A DNA stretch of 64,000 bases, from NCBI RefSeq assembly GCF_003628755.1, contig NZ_CP029256.1:2871585-2935584 (forward strand), read 5' to 3'. Every line of letters starts with the position of its first letter. Positions within the stretch are counted from its first letter, which is position 1. The position numbers and the translations under genes are program-made. A model generated the notes under the pieces. It was not told where the DNA came from and did no database searches. It saw nothing but the letters and a program-made list of their open reading frames with translations. The DNA is from Christensenella minuta (GTDB lineage: Bacteria; Bacillota; Clostridia; Christensenellales; Christensenellaceae). Shown in pieces: positions 1 to 9,625 of the stretch.

Positions 1-5
1 TGGAA

Positions 6-1484
6 ATGAAGGACATCAAAAAAAGTTTTTTTGGGACTATGGTTCTCCGCGGACTTAGTTTTGCCGTCAAACCCGGCGAAGTTCATGTCCTACTGGGAGA
101 AAATGGTGCAGGGAAGTCTACTTTGATGAAAATACTGTCGGGGGTATATTCCCTGGACAGCGGGGAAATCTATATTGATGGAAAGAAAGTAACGATCAGA
201 GAACCTATGCATTCCATTGAACTGGGAATTGGAATGGTATATCAGGAGCTCTCGCTTGTGCCGGAATTAAATGTGATAGAGAATATATGGCTTGGAAATT
301 TGCCGAAAAATAAAATAGGACTTGTGGATTGGAAAACGGCAAAGAGGAAAACGCGCGAGATTTTTAAAAAATTCGACTTGCCAATCGAAATAGAAAAAAA
401 GGTGTCATCGTTTGATCTTGGGATACGGCAGCTTGTTGAAATAGCACGGGTTACATCACAGAATGCAAAGCTGATTATTCTGGATGAGCCAACTTCGTCT
501 CTGACTAAAAGCGAAACGGAAAAGCTATTCCACACAATCAAAACCTTGAGAAATCAGGGAGTTTCATTCATCTATATTACCCACAGGTTAGAAGAGGTGG
601 CGCAAATTGGAGATTGCGCAACGGTAATCCGAGATGGCCAGACAATTGGAAAAACAATCTATGATTTGTCTTCGGTGAGCAGAAAGGATCTCATAACCGC
701 TATGGTGGGAAGAGATTTAAGCGAGCAATATCCAAAGGAACCCGCAATGAAAAATGAAGTGGTTTACGAAGTAAAAAACCTTTCGGACAAAAGGAATTTT
801 TCAGATGTTTCCTTTGCGCTTCATAGAGGGGAAGTGCTTGGGATAGCGGGGCTGGTAGGGGCTGGACGAAGCGAACTCTTGGAAGCGTTGTTTGGTTCGA
901 GAAAGGTTGAAAACGGAGAGGTCTACCTATATGGGAAACCCTTCGTTGTAAAAAATTCGCGCCACGCTATCGAAAACGGAATCGGATTGGTTACAAAAGA
1001 CAGGGCCGATGGACTCCTGCTGCATATGCCAATTTATGAAAACGTTGTAGTCAGTACATTCAAAAAGTATGAAAAATGCGGCTTTCGGCTAAAGAAAAAG
1101 GAAATAAAGGATGCTGAAGCCTATAAAAAGCTATTAAACATCGTCTCGGAATCCGTAATGCAAAAGGTACGCAACTTAAGCGGCGGAAACCAGCAAAAGG
1201 TAGCCGTTGCAAAATGGAACTGCAATGAGACGAAGATTTACCTGATGGACGATCCGACGAGGGGGGTCGATGTTGGTGCAAAGGTCGAAATATATAAGCT
1301 GATTAATTCGATTACCGCAAACGGCGGGGCAGTATTGATGGTGTCCTCCGATATGCCCGAGCTGTTAGGAATCTCGGACAACATTATGGTTATGCAAAAA
1401 GGGAAGGTTACTGCATATGTAAGTGCGGAAGAAAGCACGCAGGAATTCCTTCTGGAAAAAGCTGTTGGAAGTGAGGAATTATAA
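6..1484 (+). CDS. Sugar ABC transporter ATP-binding protein (RbsA/MglA type), 5' end probably outside the window
   Basis: Double-cassette ATPase of a CUT2-type importer; it hydrolyses ATP at the cytoplasmic face to drive monosaccharide uptake through the permease encoded next. The first cassette has a Walker A GENGAGKST at residues 31-39 and a Walker B LIILDEPTSSL near 155. The second carries the degenerate P-loop GLVGAGRSE, the signature LSGGNQQK and DDPTRGVDVGAK, all usual for the family. The first in-window ATG puts only three residues before the conserved IKKSFFG stretch, and bases 1-5 continue the frame (xTG GAA), so the true start is probably the ATG or GTG cut by the window edge. The stop overlaps the permease start by one base (TAATG), so the two are translationally coupled. 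The binding protein must lie upstream. The exact sugar is not readable. Confidence 0.93.
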   Translation: MKDIKKSFFGTMVLRGLSFAVKPGEVHVLLGENGAGKSTLMKILSGVYSLDSGEIYIDGKKVTIREPMHSIELGIGMVYQELSLVPELNVIENIWLGNLPKNKIGLVDWKTAKRKTREIFKKFDLPIEIEKKVSSFDLGIRQLVEIARVTSQNAKLIILDEPTSSLTKSETEKLFHTIKTLRNQGVSFIYITHRLEEVAQIGDCATVIRDGQTIGKTIYDLSSVSRKDLITAMVGRDLSEQYPKEPAMKNEVVYEVKNLSDKRNFSDVSFALHRGEVLGIAGLVGAGRSELLEALFGSRKVENGEVYLYGKPFVVKNSRHAIENGIGLVTKDRADGLLLHMPIYENVVVSTFKKYEKCGFRLKKKEIKDAEAYKKLLNIVSESVMQKVRNLSGGNQQKVAVAKWNCNETKIYLMDDPTRGVDVGAKVEIYKLINSITANGGAVLMVSSDMPELLGISDNIMVMQKGKVTAYVSAEESTQEFLLEKAVGSEEL

Positions 1485-2455
1485 TGGAAGACTTAGTAAG
1501 AGCAAACAAGAAGCGTTTGGTATCCAGCTACCTACAAAGATTCAGCTCAGTACTTATTTTGGTAGTCATTATCGTAGTATTGGCGATCGCCAATGAAAAA
1601 TTTTTTCAATTTAGCAATTTTACAAATATTTTCAAACAGACGGCAATATTGGGCGTGATGGCCTTGGGACAAACGATTTGCATCATTACAGGCGGCATCG
1701 ATTTATCCGTTGGAACCGTACAAAGCCTGAGCGGTGTCATCATGGCGGTTGCGGCGACAGAGTGGGGAGTTCCGACGGTCGTAGCCATTATTATGGGGCT
1801 TGCGGCCGGTACGCTGTGCGGGTTTGTAAGCGGCGTCATCATTGTAAAAAGCGGTATTCCGCCTTTTATCATGACAATGGGCATGATGACGATTGCGGAA
1901 GGCCTGGCACTGATTACAACGGGCGGCCTGATTATCAAGGATCTTCCGGAAGAGATGGTGTTCCTGGGTTCGGAAAGCGTTATGGAAATTCCCACCAGCA
2001 TTATTGTTTTTGCGATACTTGCAGCCGTGATATGGATCGTATTGAGCAAGACTACGCTGGGACGGAATGTTTACGCGATCGGCGGCAACGAACAGGCTTC
2101 TCGGAATTCGGGAATTAGGGCCGGAGGAGTAAGGATTGCCGCGCATACTATCTGCTCCTTGATGGCGAGTATTGCCGGGCTGTTGATGGTCGGACGGCTA
2201 CATTCGGCAACAGGCCTTATGGGAAGCGGATCTGAGTTGAACACAGTCGCGGCCGCGGCACTTGGGGGGGCCAGCCTGACTGGCGGTGTAGGAAAAATCA
2301 GCGGAACCGTCATCGGTGTCTTTACAATTGGCATCCTGAATAATGGACTGGATCTGATGAACGTATCCACGTTTATGCAGAAGGTTGTACTGGGTGCAAT
2401 GATCGTAATCGTCGTTGTGTTTGACACGCTCCGCAGCAAGAAAATATTGGATTAA
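1484..2455 (+). CDS. Sugar ABC transporter permease (RbsC type)
   Basis: Integral membrane permease of the ribose/xylose/galactoside (CUT2) family, 323 residues, the usual length. It has a short charged N-terminus, then about eight to ten hydrophobic segments, with conserved RbsC-like stretches: GGIDLSVGTVQSLSG near residues 65-80, GGNEQASRNSGI near 200 and ALGGASLTGGVGKISGTVIG near 260-280. The start codon shares one base with the stop of the ATPase gene upstream. Together they form the transporter half of the sugar cluster that continues to position 14,082. Substrate is unassigned; the following epimerase and transaldolase suggest a ketose or rare sugar, which is inference. Confidence 0.93.
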   Translation: MEDLVRANKKRLVSSYLQRFSSVLILVVIIVVLAIANEKFFQFSNFTNIFKQTAILGVMALGQTICIITGGIDLSVGTVQSLSGVIMAVAATEWGVPTVVAIIMGLAAGTLCGFVSGVIIVKSGIPPFIMTMGMMTIAEGLALITTGGLIIKDLPEEMVFLGSESVMEIPTSIIVFAILAAVIWIVLSKTTLGRNVYAIGGNEQASRNSGIRAGGVRIAAHTICSLMASIAGLLMVGRLHSATGLMGSGSELNTVAAAALGGASLTGGVGKISGTVIGVFTIGILNNGLDLMNVSTFMQKVVLGAMIVIVVVFDTLRSKKILD

Positions 2456-2468
2456 AGCAGGTGAAACA

Positions 2469-3509
2469 ATGGCGAAATTATATGGGAAGGAAATGCGGAA
2501 GGAAGAAATACTGTCCTACGTGGGAAATTTGTCGCAATTGATCGATGCCCGGGAATGCGTGTTGTCTTCAGGAAAAGCGGAAGGCGTGAGGGCCATTGAT
2601 GTGAAAACAGGAAGCGGATTGAATTTTTGCGTATTGCCTTCCCGCGGGCTGGACATCGCATGGGCAGACTTCCAGGGAAAAGCGCTGAGTTTTCTGTCTC
2701 GTTCCGGAGTGGTAAAACCGGAATGCCTGGGATATGACGGGCATCAGTCCGACAGGAGTTTTATGGGAGGCCTGCTTACTACCTGCGGACTTACCAATGT
2801 AGGCCCTGCACCCGAGGGAGTGGGATACCATGGCAGAATCAGCAATATACCCGCTTATGACGTAGGAATAAGCAGATACTGGGAAGGCGACGAGTATATG
2901 GTCGTGATCACAGGAAAGATCAGGGAGTCCTGTGCAATGGCAGAAGATCTGGAATTGCACAGGACGATTACAACCAGTTTGGGACGCAAAAGCTTCCAGA
3001 TTGAAGATATTGTTTCTAATGAAGGTTGCCGTCCACAGGTGTTGATGCTGCTTTTGCATATTAATTTCGGATATCCGATCATATGTGAAAATACGGAATT
3101 GTTCTTATCAGCGTCAACCAAGGTTAAGCCATTGGATGAGGTTTCTGGAAAAGAATTGGAGCATTATCGCACCATGCAGAGGCCTGAGTTAAACAAGGAA
3201 TACAACGTTTTCCTGCATGAGACAGAACCCGGAAGGAAAGCGTATGCGTGCCTTTTTAACCATAAGATACAGTTGGGAGCGTATGTCAAATACCATACAG
3301 AAGATTTTGAAAAATTTATGCAATGGAAAATGATGCGGGCGGGCGAATACGTATGCGCGCTGGAACCGTGCAATTCCTATTCCCTCGGTCGGAAAACGCT
3401 GCTGGAAAGCAAGAAAGCCAAATATATTGAGCCTGGGGAAAAGATAAGCTTCCGGTATCAAATTGGCGTAGTGGAATCCCTACTGGAAATGAGCGCTCTA
3501 GAAAAGTAA
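2469..3509 (+). CDS. DUF4432 family protein (aldose 1-epimerase/mutarotase-like)
   Basis: Predicted cytoplasmic beta-sandwich protein of the galactose-mutarotase-like superfamily, DUF4432 branch, 346 residues. The start at 2469 (MAKLYGKEM) is preferred over an in-frame ATG at 2415 that would overlap the permease; AGCAGGTG lies just before 2469. Family-like stretches include LPSRGLDIAWADF near residue 60, MGGLLTTCGLTNVGP near 103-117 and LHINFGYP near 205. Members bind sugars and are thought to interconvert anomers or act on unusual sugars, but most are not biochemically defined. A paralogue lies on the reverse strand at 44,638-45,675. The position directly after the transporter suggests it acts on the imported sugar. 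Confidence 0.85.
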   Translation: MAKLYGKEMRKEEILSYVGNLSQLIDARECVLSSGKAEGVRAIDVKTGSGLNFCVLPSRGLDIAWADFQGKALSFLSRSGVVKPECLGYDGHQSDRSFMGGLLTTCGLTNVGPAPEGVGYHGRISNIPAYDVGISRYWEGDEYMVVITGKIRESCAMAEDLELHRTITTSLGRKSFQIEDIVSNEGCRPQVLMLLLHINFGYPIICENTELFLSASTKVKPLDEVSGKELEHYRTMQRPELNKEYNVFLHETEPGRKAYACLFNHKIQLGAYVKYHTEDFEKFMQWKMMRAGEYVCALEPCNSYSLGRKTLLESKKAKYIEPGEKISFRYQIGVVESLLEMSALEK

Positions 3510-3557
3510 CGAAGACTTTTGTATCCAAAAACAGGCTGAAAAAAAGGAGCGGTAGAT

Positions 3558-4454
3558 ATGAATAAAGTCGGGGCACATTATGGTTTCTGGGAAACAGAAT
3601 GGTCGGGCGGTGCAGACCACTTTATCAAAAGTGCGAAGCGCGCGGCTGCACTTGGTTTTGACGCGCTTGAGCTTGCCGGGTTTGCGTTCTATGATATGGG
3701 CCGGCAGGAAATGGACCAACTGAGGGCAGCAAGCGAGGAGATAGGGATCGAATTGTCTTATTCCGTATCGCTGCCCTTAGAGTATGATATATCGTCATCT
3801 GACAATTCGGTAAGGAAAAATGGGATAGCGTATGTAAAAGCCCTGCTGGAAAACGTGGGCTATATGGGAGGGAAGCTATTCAGTGGCATTACCTACGGTG
3901 CGTGGCACGGGCAGATAGAAGATACGAAAGAAGCGCACTGGGACCGCGCTGTTCAAAGCGTGAGAGAAATAGTAAAGCTGGCGGAGGATTACGGAATTAC
4001 CTATGGTTTTGAAATGGTAAACCGATTTGAAAATTTCCTTATCAATGACCACAGGGAAGCGATTCGTTTTGCCCAAGAGGTCGGGAGCCTCAACGGTAAA
4101 GTCTTGCTGGATACCTTTCATATGAACATTGAGGAAGACGACATGGCGCGGGCGATATTAGAAACGGGCGCCTGGCTGGGACATTTCCATGTCGGGGAAA
4201 ATAACCGCCGTCCGCCTGGCATGGGGAATGCCATTAATTGGGATAACGTATTTAAAGCCTTGCATACAATCGGGTATGACGGCTGGATCGTTATGGAGCC
4301 TTACGTAATGCCGGGGGGACAGGTCGGTAAAGATATCGGCATTTTTCGCGAGATCCTTCCGGATTTGAACTTGGACTCCGAAGCAAAAGCGGCGCTTGGT
4401 TTTGTGCGAAAAGAAATGAATAAGTTTGCCGCAGCGAAACAGGATGGCAAATGA
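3558..4454 (+). CDS. Sugar isomerase/epimerase of the D-psicose/D-tagatose 3-epimerase type
   Basis: TIM-barrel metalloenzyme, 298 residues, likely interconverting ketoses at C3. The match to known psicose/tagatose 3-epimerases is strong through the active site. The predicted metal ligands are E152 (in FEMVNRFEN), D185 (in LLDTFHMN), H211 (in GHFHVGENNRR) and E247 (in VMEPYV); the substrate-contact H188 and R217 equivalents are also present. A clear AAAAAGGAGC ribosome-binding site precedes the ATG. It follows the DUF4432 gene after 48 bases and precedes a transaldolase, consistent with a route that epimerises an imported sugar before carbon-carbon cleavage. The exact ketose, or a phosphorylated or modified substrate, cannot be told from sequence. 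Confidence 0.88.
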   Translation: MNKVGAHYGFWETEWSGGADHFIKSAKRAAALGFDALELAGFAFYDMGRQEMDQLRAASEEIGIELSYSVSLPLEYDISSSDNSVRKNGIAYVKALLENVGYMGGKLFSGITYGAWHGQIEDTKEAHWDRAVQSVREIVKLAEDYGITYGFEMVNRFENFLINDHREAIRFAQEVGSLNGKVLLDTFHMNIEEDDMARAILETGAWLGHFHVGENNRRPPGMGNAINWDNVFKALHTIGYDGWIVMEPYVMPGGQVGKDIGIFREILPDLNLDSEAKAALGFVRKEMNKFAAAKQDGK

Positions 4455-4583
4455 CTGCGCGTACTGCTTGCATTTTGAGAAAGGAGATCGGACCAGATTT
4501 TAACATCGCATGTTGCCGGTGAACCAAAAACAAATAATAATATATGTTCTGTGATTGCTATACAGAGGAAAAGAGAGGGTATT

Positions 4584-5285
4584 ATGAAAGAATTAATGTT
4601 GAACTGCGAAAATTCTGAGCTGCTGAAAAAATATATGGATATTTATCCGATCGACGGGATAACGGTGAATCCTAAAATGGTCTCGCGGCTGAAGAATCTT
4701 GATTTTTTTGATGTAGTCAGAACATTACGGAAAACGGCGGGATCCAAAAAACTCTACGTACAGGTGACGTCGCCTATTTATGAGGAAATTCTGGAAGAGG
4801 CGGACCTGATTCGGAAAGCGGGCGGTGAAGAAACATATGTTAAAATACCCGCAAATGAGATCGGGATTAAGGCTATCAAAACACTGAGCGCACGCGGCTA
4901 TAGGACGACGGCGACAGTAGTATATTCGGCCGGACAGGGCATCTTAGCCTTGAAAGCAGGCGCCAGCTATGTAGCGCCGTTTTACGGTCCGATGCTGAAA
5001 GCCGGGATAGATGCGGAAACGGAAGTGCGCAGAATGGCCGTCTATAGAGCTGCCAGCGGATGCGAGGGCAAGATTCTTACTGCTGCCTGCAGGACGTTTG
5101 AACAATTTGGCAGAGCAATAGCAGCGGGGTCGGATGCGTTGACCGTAGACCCCGGATTTTTGACGCAGGAAATGAACGTGAAGCCCTCTATAGATATTTT
5201 GAATGATTTTATCTGTTCCTGGGAAGAAACTTACGGTGCGGGTAAAAAAATTATTGATATGAAAAGTGAGGTGGGATCATGCTGA
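4584..5285 (+). CDS. Transaldolase family protein, fructose-6-phosphate aldolase (FSA/TalC) type
   Basis: Small class I aldolase of 233 residues. The Schiff-base lysine is K87 in YVKIPA, followed by a family-typical GYRTTATVVYSAGQG and GASYVAPFYGPML, and by an N-terminal DGITVNPKMV like the TTNPSL of FSA. The start at 4584 has GAGAGGG seven bases upstream; an in-frame ATG at 4551 would add 11 poorly conserved residues. The enzyme should cleave a ketose (phosphate) to a three-carbon donor plus an aldehyde, and an aldehyde dehydrogenase is encoded two genes later. The stop overlaps the VOC gene by seven bases. FSA-type enzymes also serve as sulfofructose transaldolases in some Firmicutes, but nothing else here proves that substrate. 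Confidence 0.88.
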   Translation: MKELMLNCENSELLKKYMDIYPIDGITVNPKMVSRLKNLDFFDVVRTLRKTAGSKKLYVQVTSPIYEEILEEADLIRKAGGEETYVKIPANEIGIKAIKTLSARGYRTTATVVYSAGQGILALKAGASYVAPFYGPMLKAGIDAETEVRRMAVYRAASGCEGKILTAACRTFEQFGRAIAAGSDALTVDPGFLTQEMNVKPSIDILNDFICSWEETYGAGKKIIDMKSEVGSC

Positions 5286-5806
5286 CTAATACGGAACTTA
5301 CAGAACTGAATAAGCAGAGGAAAATACATCAAATCGCCTTTCTTGTATACGATGCGGAAGAGACTATGCAAAAATGGGTCGATCTGTTGGATATCGGCCC
5401 GTGGCTGGTACTTGTTATGAGCGACGAGACCTGTACGGATGTCATAGAAAACGGACAGGCATCGGATAGAAAATTCAAATTTATTTGCGCCGCCACTATG
5501 GTAGGGGAAACGCAGATCGAGCTGATTCAGCCCTGCTATGGGGTAGAAGTTTACGAAAATTGGATGAAAAAGCACGGCGAAGGCCTGCATCATATTAAGG
5601 AATATATCCCAAATGAAAAGTTGGATGCAGCGGTAAAGAATTATGAAGAGAAGGGAATGCCGCTAATTCGAGGAGGGCATTATCTGGAAGATATCCATTT
5701 ATATATTGACTCCATGGATAAGCTGGGTTTTCAGCTCGAGATAGGAAACTGTGCAGATATATCCCTGACGGAAGATATGTATTATATCTTTCCGCGGGAG
5801 CGATAG
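5279..5806 (+). CDS. VOC (glyoxalase-fold) protein, methylmalonyl-CoA epimerase-like
   Basis: Vicinal-oxygen-chelate protein, 175 residues, with two beta-alpha-beta-beta-beta modules. Putative metal ligands are the His of KIHQIAF near residue 17, the Glu of TQIELIQP near 80, the His of GLHHIKEY near 103 and the Glu of FQLEIGN near 153, the pattern seen in methylmalonyl-CoA epimerase and related lyases. It begins seven bases before the end of the transaldolase gene, with GAGGTGGG as the ribosome-binding site. The setting between a transaldolase and an aldehyde dehydrogenase makes an epimerase or lyase step on a pathway intermediate likely. Reaction and substrate are not assigned. Confidence 0.78.
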   Translation: MLTNTELTELNKQRKIHQIAFLVYDAEETMQKWVDLLDIGPWLVLVMSDETCTDVIENGQASDRKFKFICAATMVGETQIELIQPCYGVEVYENWMKKHGEGLHHIKEYIPNEKLDAAVKNYEEKGMPLIRGGHYLEDIHLYIDSMDKLGFQLEIGNCADISLTEDMYYIFPRER

Positions 5807-5962
5807 GGGTGCATACCGACAAATATGGAAGGTATCAGGCTTATTGCGGTAATCCGAAAAAGCGAGAGATTGCTGCTTTGGTTCCTATAGAACCGTAAAA
5901 ACGGAAGAAAGCTGCGTAACGTCCGGATAAGCAGAGCAAATGATTGAAAAGGAGAATAAGAA

Positions 5963-7399
5963 ATGAAAATGATTATTGGCGGCCGGAAGGTCGATGCAAG
6001 CGACGGCAAAATCCTACCGGTACAAAACCCTGCCAATGGTGAACAACTGGACAGCGTACCCAGTGCAACGGAAAAAGATATCTTAGGGGCAATCAAAAAC
6101 GCCCGTAACGGAAAAAGAAAATGGGCGGAAACGCCTGTGTATGAACGCGCGGATATCTTTATGCGCTTTGCGGAATCCATGCGGAAAAACAAGAAAGAGC
6201 TGGCCGAACTGCTGACAAAAGAAACAGGAAAGACACTGGAGTTTGCACTTTCGGAAATTGATACAGTTCAAAGGATATTTATCGGATATGCGGAAAAGAT
6301 GAAGCATGAATATGGAAAGGTGCTTCCGGAATCGGCTCAGCCAGGAGTGGAAAATGATATAGCGATTGTCAGACGCGAGCCCCTTGGGGTAGTTATCTGC
6401 ATTACACCTTACAATTTTCCCCTGGAGCTGATGGCGCAGAAAGTTGCACCTGCGCTGATGGCAGGCAATGTCGTCATAGTCAAACCCGCTTCCGATACGC
6501 CGCTTACCACCATAAAAACCATTGAACTATTGCTCGAAGCGGGCGTTTATCCGGAGGCCGCTCAAGTAGTAACCGGACGCGGATCAACCATTGGAAAGCT
6601 GTTTTCGGAGAGCATGGACGTGAACGTCATAAGCCTTACTGGCAGCACGGATGTTGGCGTTGAAATAGCGAGAAAAGCGTCGGAAACGCTAAAGCGGGTG
6701 TTCCTTGAGCTTGGCGGGAACGATGCCATGGTGGTGCTGGAGGACGCTGATATTGATGCCGCTGTGGAAGCTGCGGCTTACGGCCGGATTTCAATCTCGG
6801 GGCAAATATGCTGTGGGACAAAGAGGATGGTCGTTCACAAAAGCGTGGAGCAGCTATTTATAGATAAATTAGTTGCGCGTTTAAAAAAGGTGAAAATGGG
6901 GGATCCGCTGAATCCGCAGATCGATATGGGACCGTTGGTCAGCGAAAGCGCGGCAAAAGAAGTAGAACAGCAGGTCAACACTATGGTAGAGCAGGGAGCG
7001 CAATGCGTATTGGGCGGCGTACGCAAGGGTGCGTATTATGAACCCACGATCCTGACCAATGTTACCAAGAATATGAGCATAGCAAAGGATATGGAAGTGT
7101 TTGGACCGGTTTTTCCGGTTATAGCATTCGATACGGAGGCGGAAGCGGCAGAAATTGTCAACCAGTCTAAGTACGGGCTGATGAGTGCAGTCATGACAAA
7201 AGATATCTCCCGGGGATTGAAACTGGCGAAACAGATCGAAGCCGGCGGTGTCGTAATCAATGGGTCTACTCTTTACAGGACTGCGGATCAGCCATTCGGT
7301 GGATATAAAATGAGTGGAATCGGAAGAGAAGGCATCTCTTATACGCTGGAAGAAATGTCTCAGGAAAAGACAATCGTTTTAAAAGACGTCCTCAAGTGA
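5963..7399 (+). CDS. NAD(P)-dependent aldehyde dehydrogenase
   Basis: Aldehyde dehydrogenase superfamily enzyme of 478 residues, full length. N151 (TPYNFP), K174 (VKPAS), E249 (LELGG) and the nucleophilic cysteine C283 in GQICCG are in place, followed by the usual PVFPVIAF and GINGS-like C-terminal motifs. It most resembles the lactaldehyde/succinate-semialdehyde group and looks non-acylating because E249 is kept. AAAAGGAG precedes the start after a 156-base gap in which I see no gene. It may oxidise the aldehyde released by the transaldolase upstream. The 266 bases after it (7400-7665) hold no convincing gene. Confidence 0.92.
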   Translation: MKMIIGGRKVDASDGKILPVQNPANGEQLDSVPSATEKDILGAIKNARNGKRKWAETPVYERADIFMRFAESMRKNKKELAELLTKETGKTLEFALSEIDTVQRIFIGYAEKMKHEYGKVLPESAQPGVENDIAIVRREPLGVVICITPYNFPLELMAQKVAPALMAGNVVIVKPASDTPLTTIKTIELLLEAGVYPEAAQVVTGRGSTIGKLFSESMDVNVISLTGSTDVGVEIARKASETLKRVFLELGGNDAMVVLEDADIDAAVEAAAYGRISISGQICCGTKRMVVHKSVEQLFIDKLVARLKKVKMGDPLNPQIDMGPLVSESAAKEVEQQVNTMVEQGAQCVLGGVRKGAYYEPTILTNVTKNMSIAKDMEVFGPVFPVIAFDTEAEAAEIVNQSKYGLMSAVMTKDISRGLKLAKQIEAGGVVINGSTLYRTADQPFGGYKMSGIGREGISYTLEEMSQEKTIVLKDVLK

Positions 7400-7665
7400 G
7401 CGTGCCGCCGCAGACTGGAAAAATTCCTATTAATCTTACATGAGATGGACGGAAGGGGTAGGAACGTGTACATTGGCAGTCTTGTCCTGCACACAATCGA
7501 AACATGGGGTTGAGAATAGACTCGTGAGCCGTGCTTTGGAAAGCGCAGAGTCCTGTGATCCGGCAAATTTGCAAAGAACAAGCCTTTGCCAACGGCATGG
7601 GCAAAGGAATAAATTGGACGCCGGAGCGAAAGATGAAAACAAAAATTTTTAGTGAGGAAAAGCAT

Positions 7666-8808
7666 ATGGATTTTACACTCAGTAAGTCACAGCAGCTCAT
7701 GCGCGAGCTGTTTAAGCGCTTTGCGGAAGAAGAAATAGCGCCGATCGCGCGGGAAATGGATGAGACGGAAGAATATTCACAGGAGCTGCTCGAAAAGATG
7801 CAGGGCATCGGGTTGTTCGGGATACCGTTTTCGGAAAAGTACGGCGGCGGAGGAGCGGATACGATGGCATACGTTTTATGTATGGAGGAGGTCAGCAAAG
7901 CGGACGCGTCAACCGGAGTAACGATTTCGGTGCACACTTCCTTATGCTGTTCCTGTATCAATGATTACGGGACTGAGGAACAAAAGGAAAAATTTCTGCG
8001 CCCATTGATAGACGGCCGAAAAATCGGCTGCTTTTCCCTGACAGAACCCAATGCGGGCAGCGATGCGGGCGGGCAGCAGACAAGCGCCGTGCTGGAGGGC
8101 GATGAATATGTTATAAACGGATCCAAGGTTTTCACGACAAACTCGGGCTTTGCGGATACGTTCATCGTATTTGCGGTTACGGACAAAGCTGAGGGAACGG
8201 ACGGAATCTCTGCATTTATCGTAAACCGGAATACGCCTGGGCTTTTTGTAAGCGCAAATATTCCGCGAATGGGCATACGAGCCGCTTCAAATTGCGTCGT
8301 GACCTTTGAGAATATGAGAGTTCCTGCGGCGAATCGGTTAAAGCAGGAGGGAATGGGCTATGAAATAGCAATGCATGCCCTTGATGGCGGAAGAATAGGC
8401 ATCGGCGCACAAGCAGTTGGAATTGCGCAGGGCGCGCTCAATGAAGCGATGAAGTATGTGAAGGAACGGAAACAATTTGGACGGCCGGTAAGCGCTTTTC
8501 AGAATACCCGTTTTCAGCTTGCAGAGATGCAGACGAAAATTGATGCCGCAAGGCTGATGGTATGGCGTGCCGCGTCAATGAAGGACAAAAAAGAGGATTA
8601 CGCATCCGCTGCGGCGATGTGCAAGCTGTTCGCTTCTGATGTGGCGAACATAGTGACGCGGGAATGCGTGCAGCTTTTCGGCGGGTATGGATATTCGCGT
8701 GAATATCCGGTGGAACGCATGATGCGCGACGCTAAGATTACAGAGATATATGAAGGCACCAGTGAAGTCATGAAAATGGTTATCTACGGCACCATGAAGC
8801 CAAGATAA
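7666..8808 (+). CDS. Acyl-CoA dehydrogenase (short-chain/butyryl-CoA type)
   Basis: FAD-dependent acyl-CoA dehydrogenase, 380 residues, introducing the 2,3 double bond of a short-chain acyl-CoA and passing electrons to the Etf pair encoded next. The start at 7666 (MDFTLSKSQQ) fits family N-termini and has AGTGAGGA upstream. The motifs CFSLTEPNAGSDAGG (flavin/substrate) and GGYGYSREYPVERMMRDAKI are present, and the catalytic base is E363 in IYEGTSEV. It is followed after 15 bases by etfB. In anaerobes such sets (Bcd-EtfAB) can bifurcate electrons to ferredoxin; whether this set does is not decidable here. Finding it inside a sugar operon is unusual. Confidence 0.93.
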   Translation: MDFTLSKSQQLMRELFKRFAEEEIAPIAREMDETEEYSQELLEKMQGIGLFGIPFSEKYGGGGADTMAYVLCMEEVSKADASTGVTISVHTSLCCSCINDYGTEEQKEKFLRPLIDGRKIGCFSLTEPNAGSDAGGQQTSAVLEGDEYVINGSKVFTTNSGFADTFIVFAVTDKAEGTDGISAFIVNRNTPGLFVSANIPRMGIRAASNCVVTFENMRVPAANRLKQEGMGYEIAMHALDGGRIGIGAQAVGIAQGALNEAMKYVKERKQFGRPVSAFQNTRFQLAEMQTKIDAARLMVWRAASMKDKKEDYASAAAMCKLFASDVANIVTRECVQLFGGYGYSREYPVERMMRDAKITEIYEGTSEVMKMVIYGTMKPR

Positions 8809-8823
8809 GGAGGACGGAATTAT

Positions 8824-9615
8824 ATGAAAATAATAGTTTGCATCAAACAAGTGCCAGATACCAATGAAGTTGAGATAGATCCGCAGACCAATACGCTGAT
8901 TAGGACCGGTATTCCCGTAATTATAAATCCTGACGACAAAAGCGCGGTCGAAGCGGCGCTCGAACTCCGGGAAAAGATTGCCGGAAGCACGGTAACAGTA
9001 GTTTGCATGGGACCACCGCAGGCTGAAATGGCCCTGCGGGAAGCGCTCAGCATGGGGTGCGACGAAGCGGTGCTGGTAAGCGGAAGAAAATTTGGAGGAT
9101 CGGACACGCTTGCAACCTCTACAATCCTTTCGGCAACGCTTAAAAAAATAGGGTATGACCTCATTCTAACAGGAAGACAGGCTATCGACGGTGATACTGC
9201 GCAAGTAGGACCGCAGATAGCCGAACATCTTGGCATACCTCAAGTAAGCTATGTTGAAGAGATCACGCCTGAAAAAGATTCCATAATCGTAATGCGCCAA
9301 TATGAGGACCGATATCATAAGATACGCGTTAAACTGCCCTGCCTGCTTACTGCGATACAAGATTTGGCGAGACCGCGATATATGACGGTAAAAGGCGTGT
9401 CCAGTGCAGAAACCAGGGAAATCAGGAGGATGGATTATGATGATCTTTCGGACATTCTCGATGCGGCGGCGGTAGGGCTCAAGGGCTCTCCGACACAGGT
9501 GGTGAGAACTTATACAAAAGAACCAAAGGCGCAGGGAGCCATATTAAAAGGGCTTACACCCGATGAGGCCGTGGACGCAATCATGGCGCGGCTGCACGAA
9601 GAACACTTGATATAG
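8824..9615 (+). CDS. etfB: Electron transfer flavoprotein beta subunit
   Basis: EtfB, 263 residues, partner of the EtfA portion encoded immediately downstream. It begins with the typical MKIIVCIKQVPDTNEV and contains the family signature around LTGRQAIDGDTAQVGPQIAEHLGIPQVSYV (near residues 115-145). It forms a cytoplasmic flavoprotein that accepts electrons from the acyl-CoA dehydrogenase upstream. AAGGAGG lies before the start, and there are 15 bases from the dehydrogenase gene and ten to etfA, so it is clearly one transcription unit. Confidence 0.95.
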   Translation: MKIIVCIKQVPDTNEVEIDPQTNTLIRTGIPVIINPDDKSAVEAALELREKIAGSTVTVVCMGPPQAEMALREALSMGCDEAVLVSGRKFGGSDTLATSTILSATLKKIGYDLILTGRQAIDGDTAQVGPQIAEHLGIPQVSYVEEITPEKDSIIVMRQYEDRYHKIRVKLPCLLTAIQDLARPRYMTVKGVSSAETREIRRMDYDDLSDILDAAAVGLKGSPTQVVRTYTKEPKAQGAILKGLTPDEAVDAIMARLHEEHLI

Positions 9616-9625
9616 GGGGCGAAAG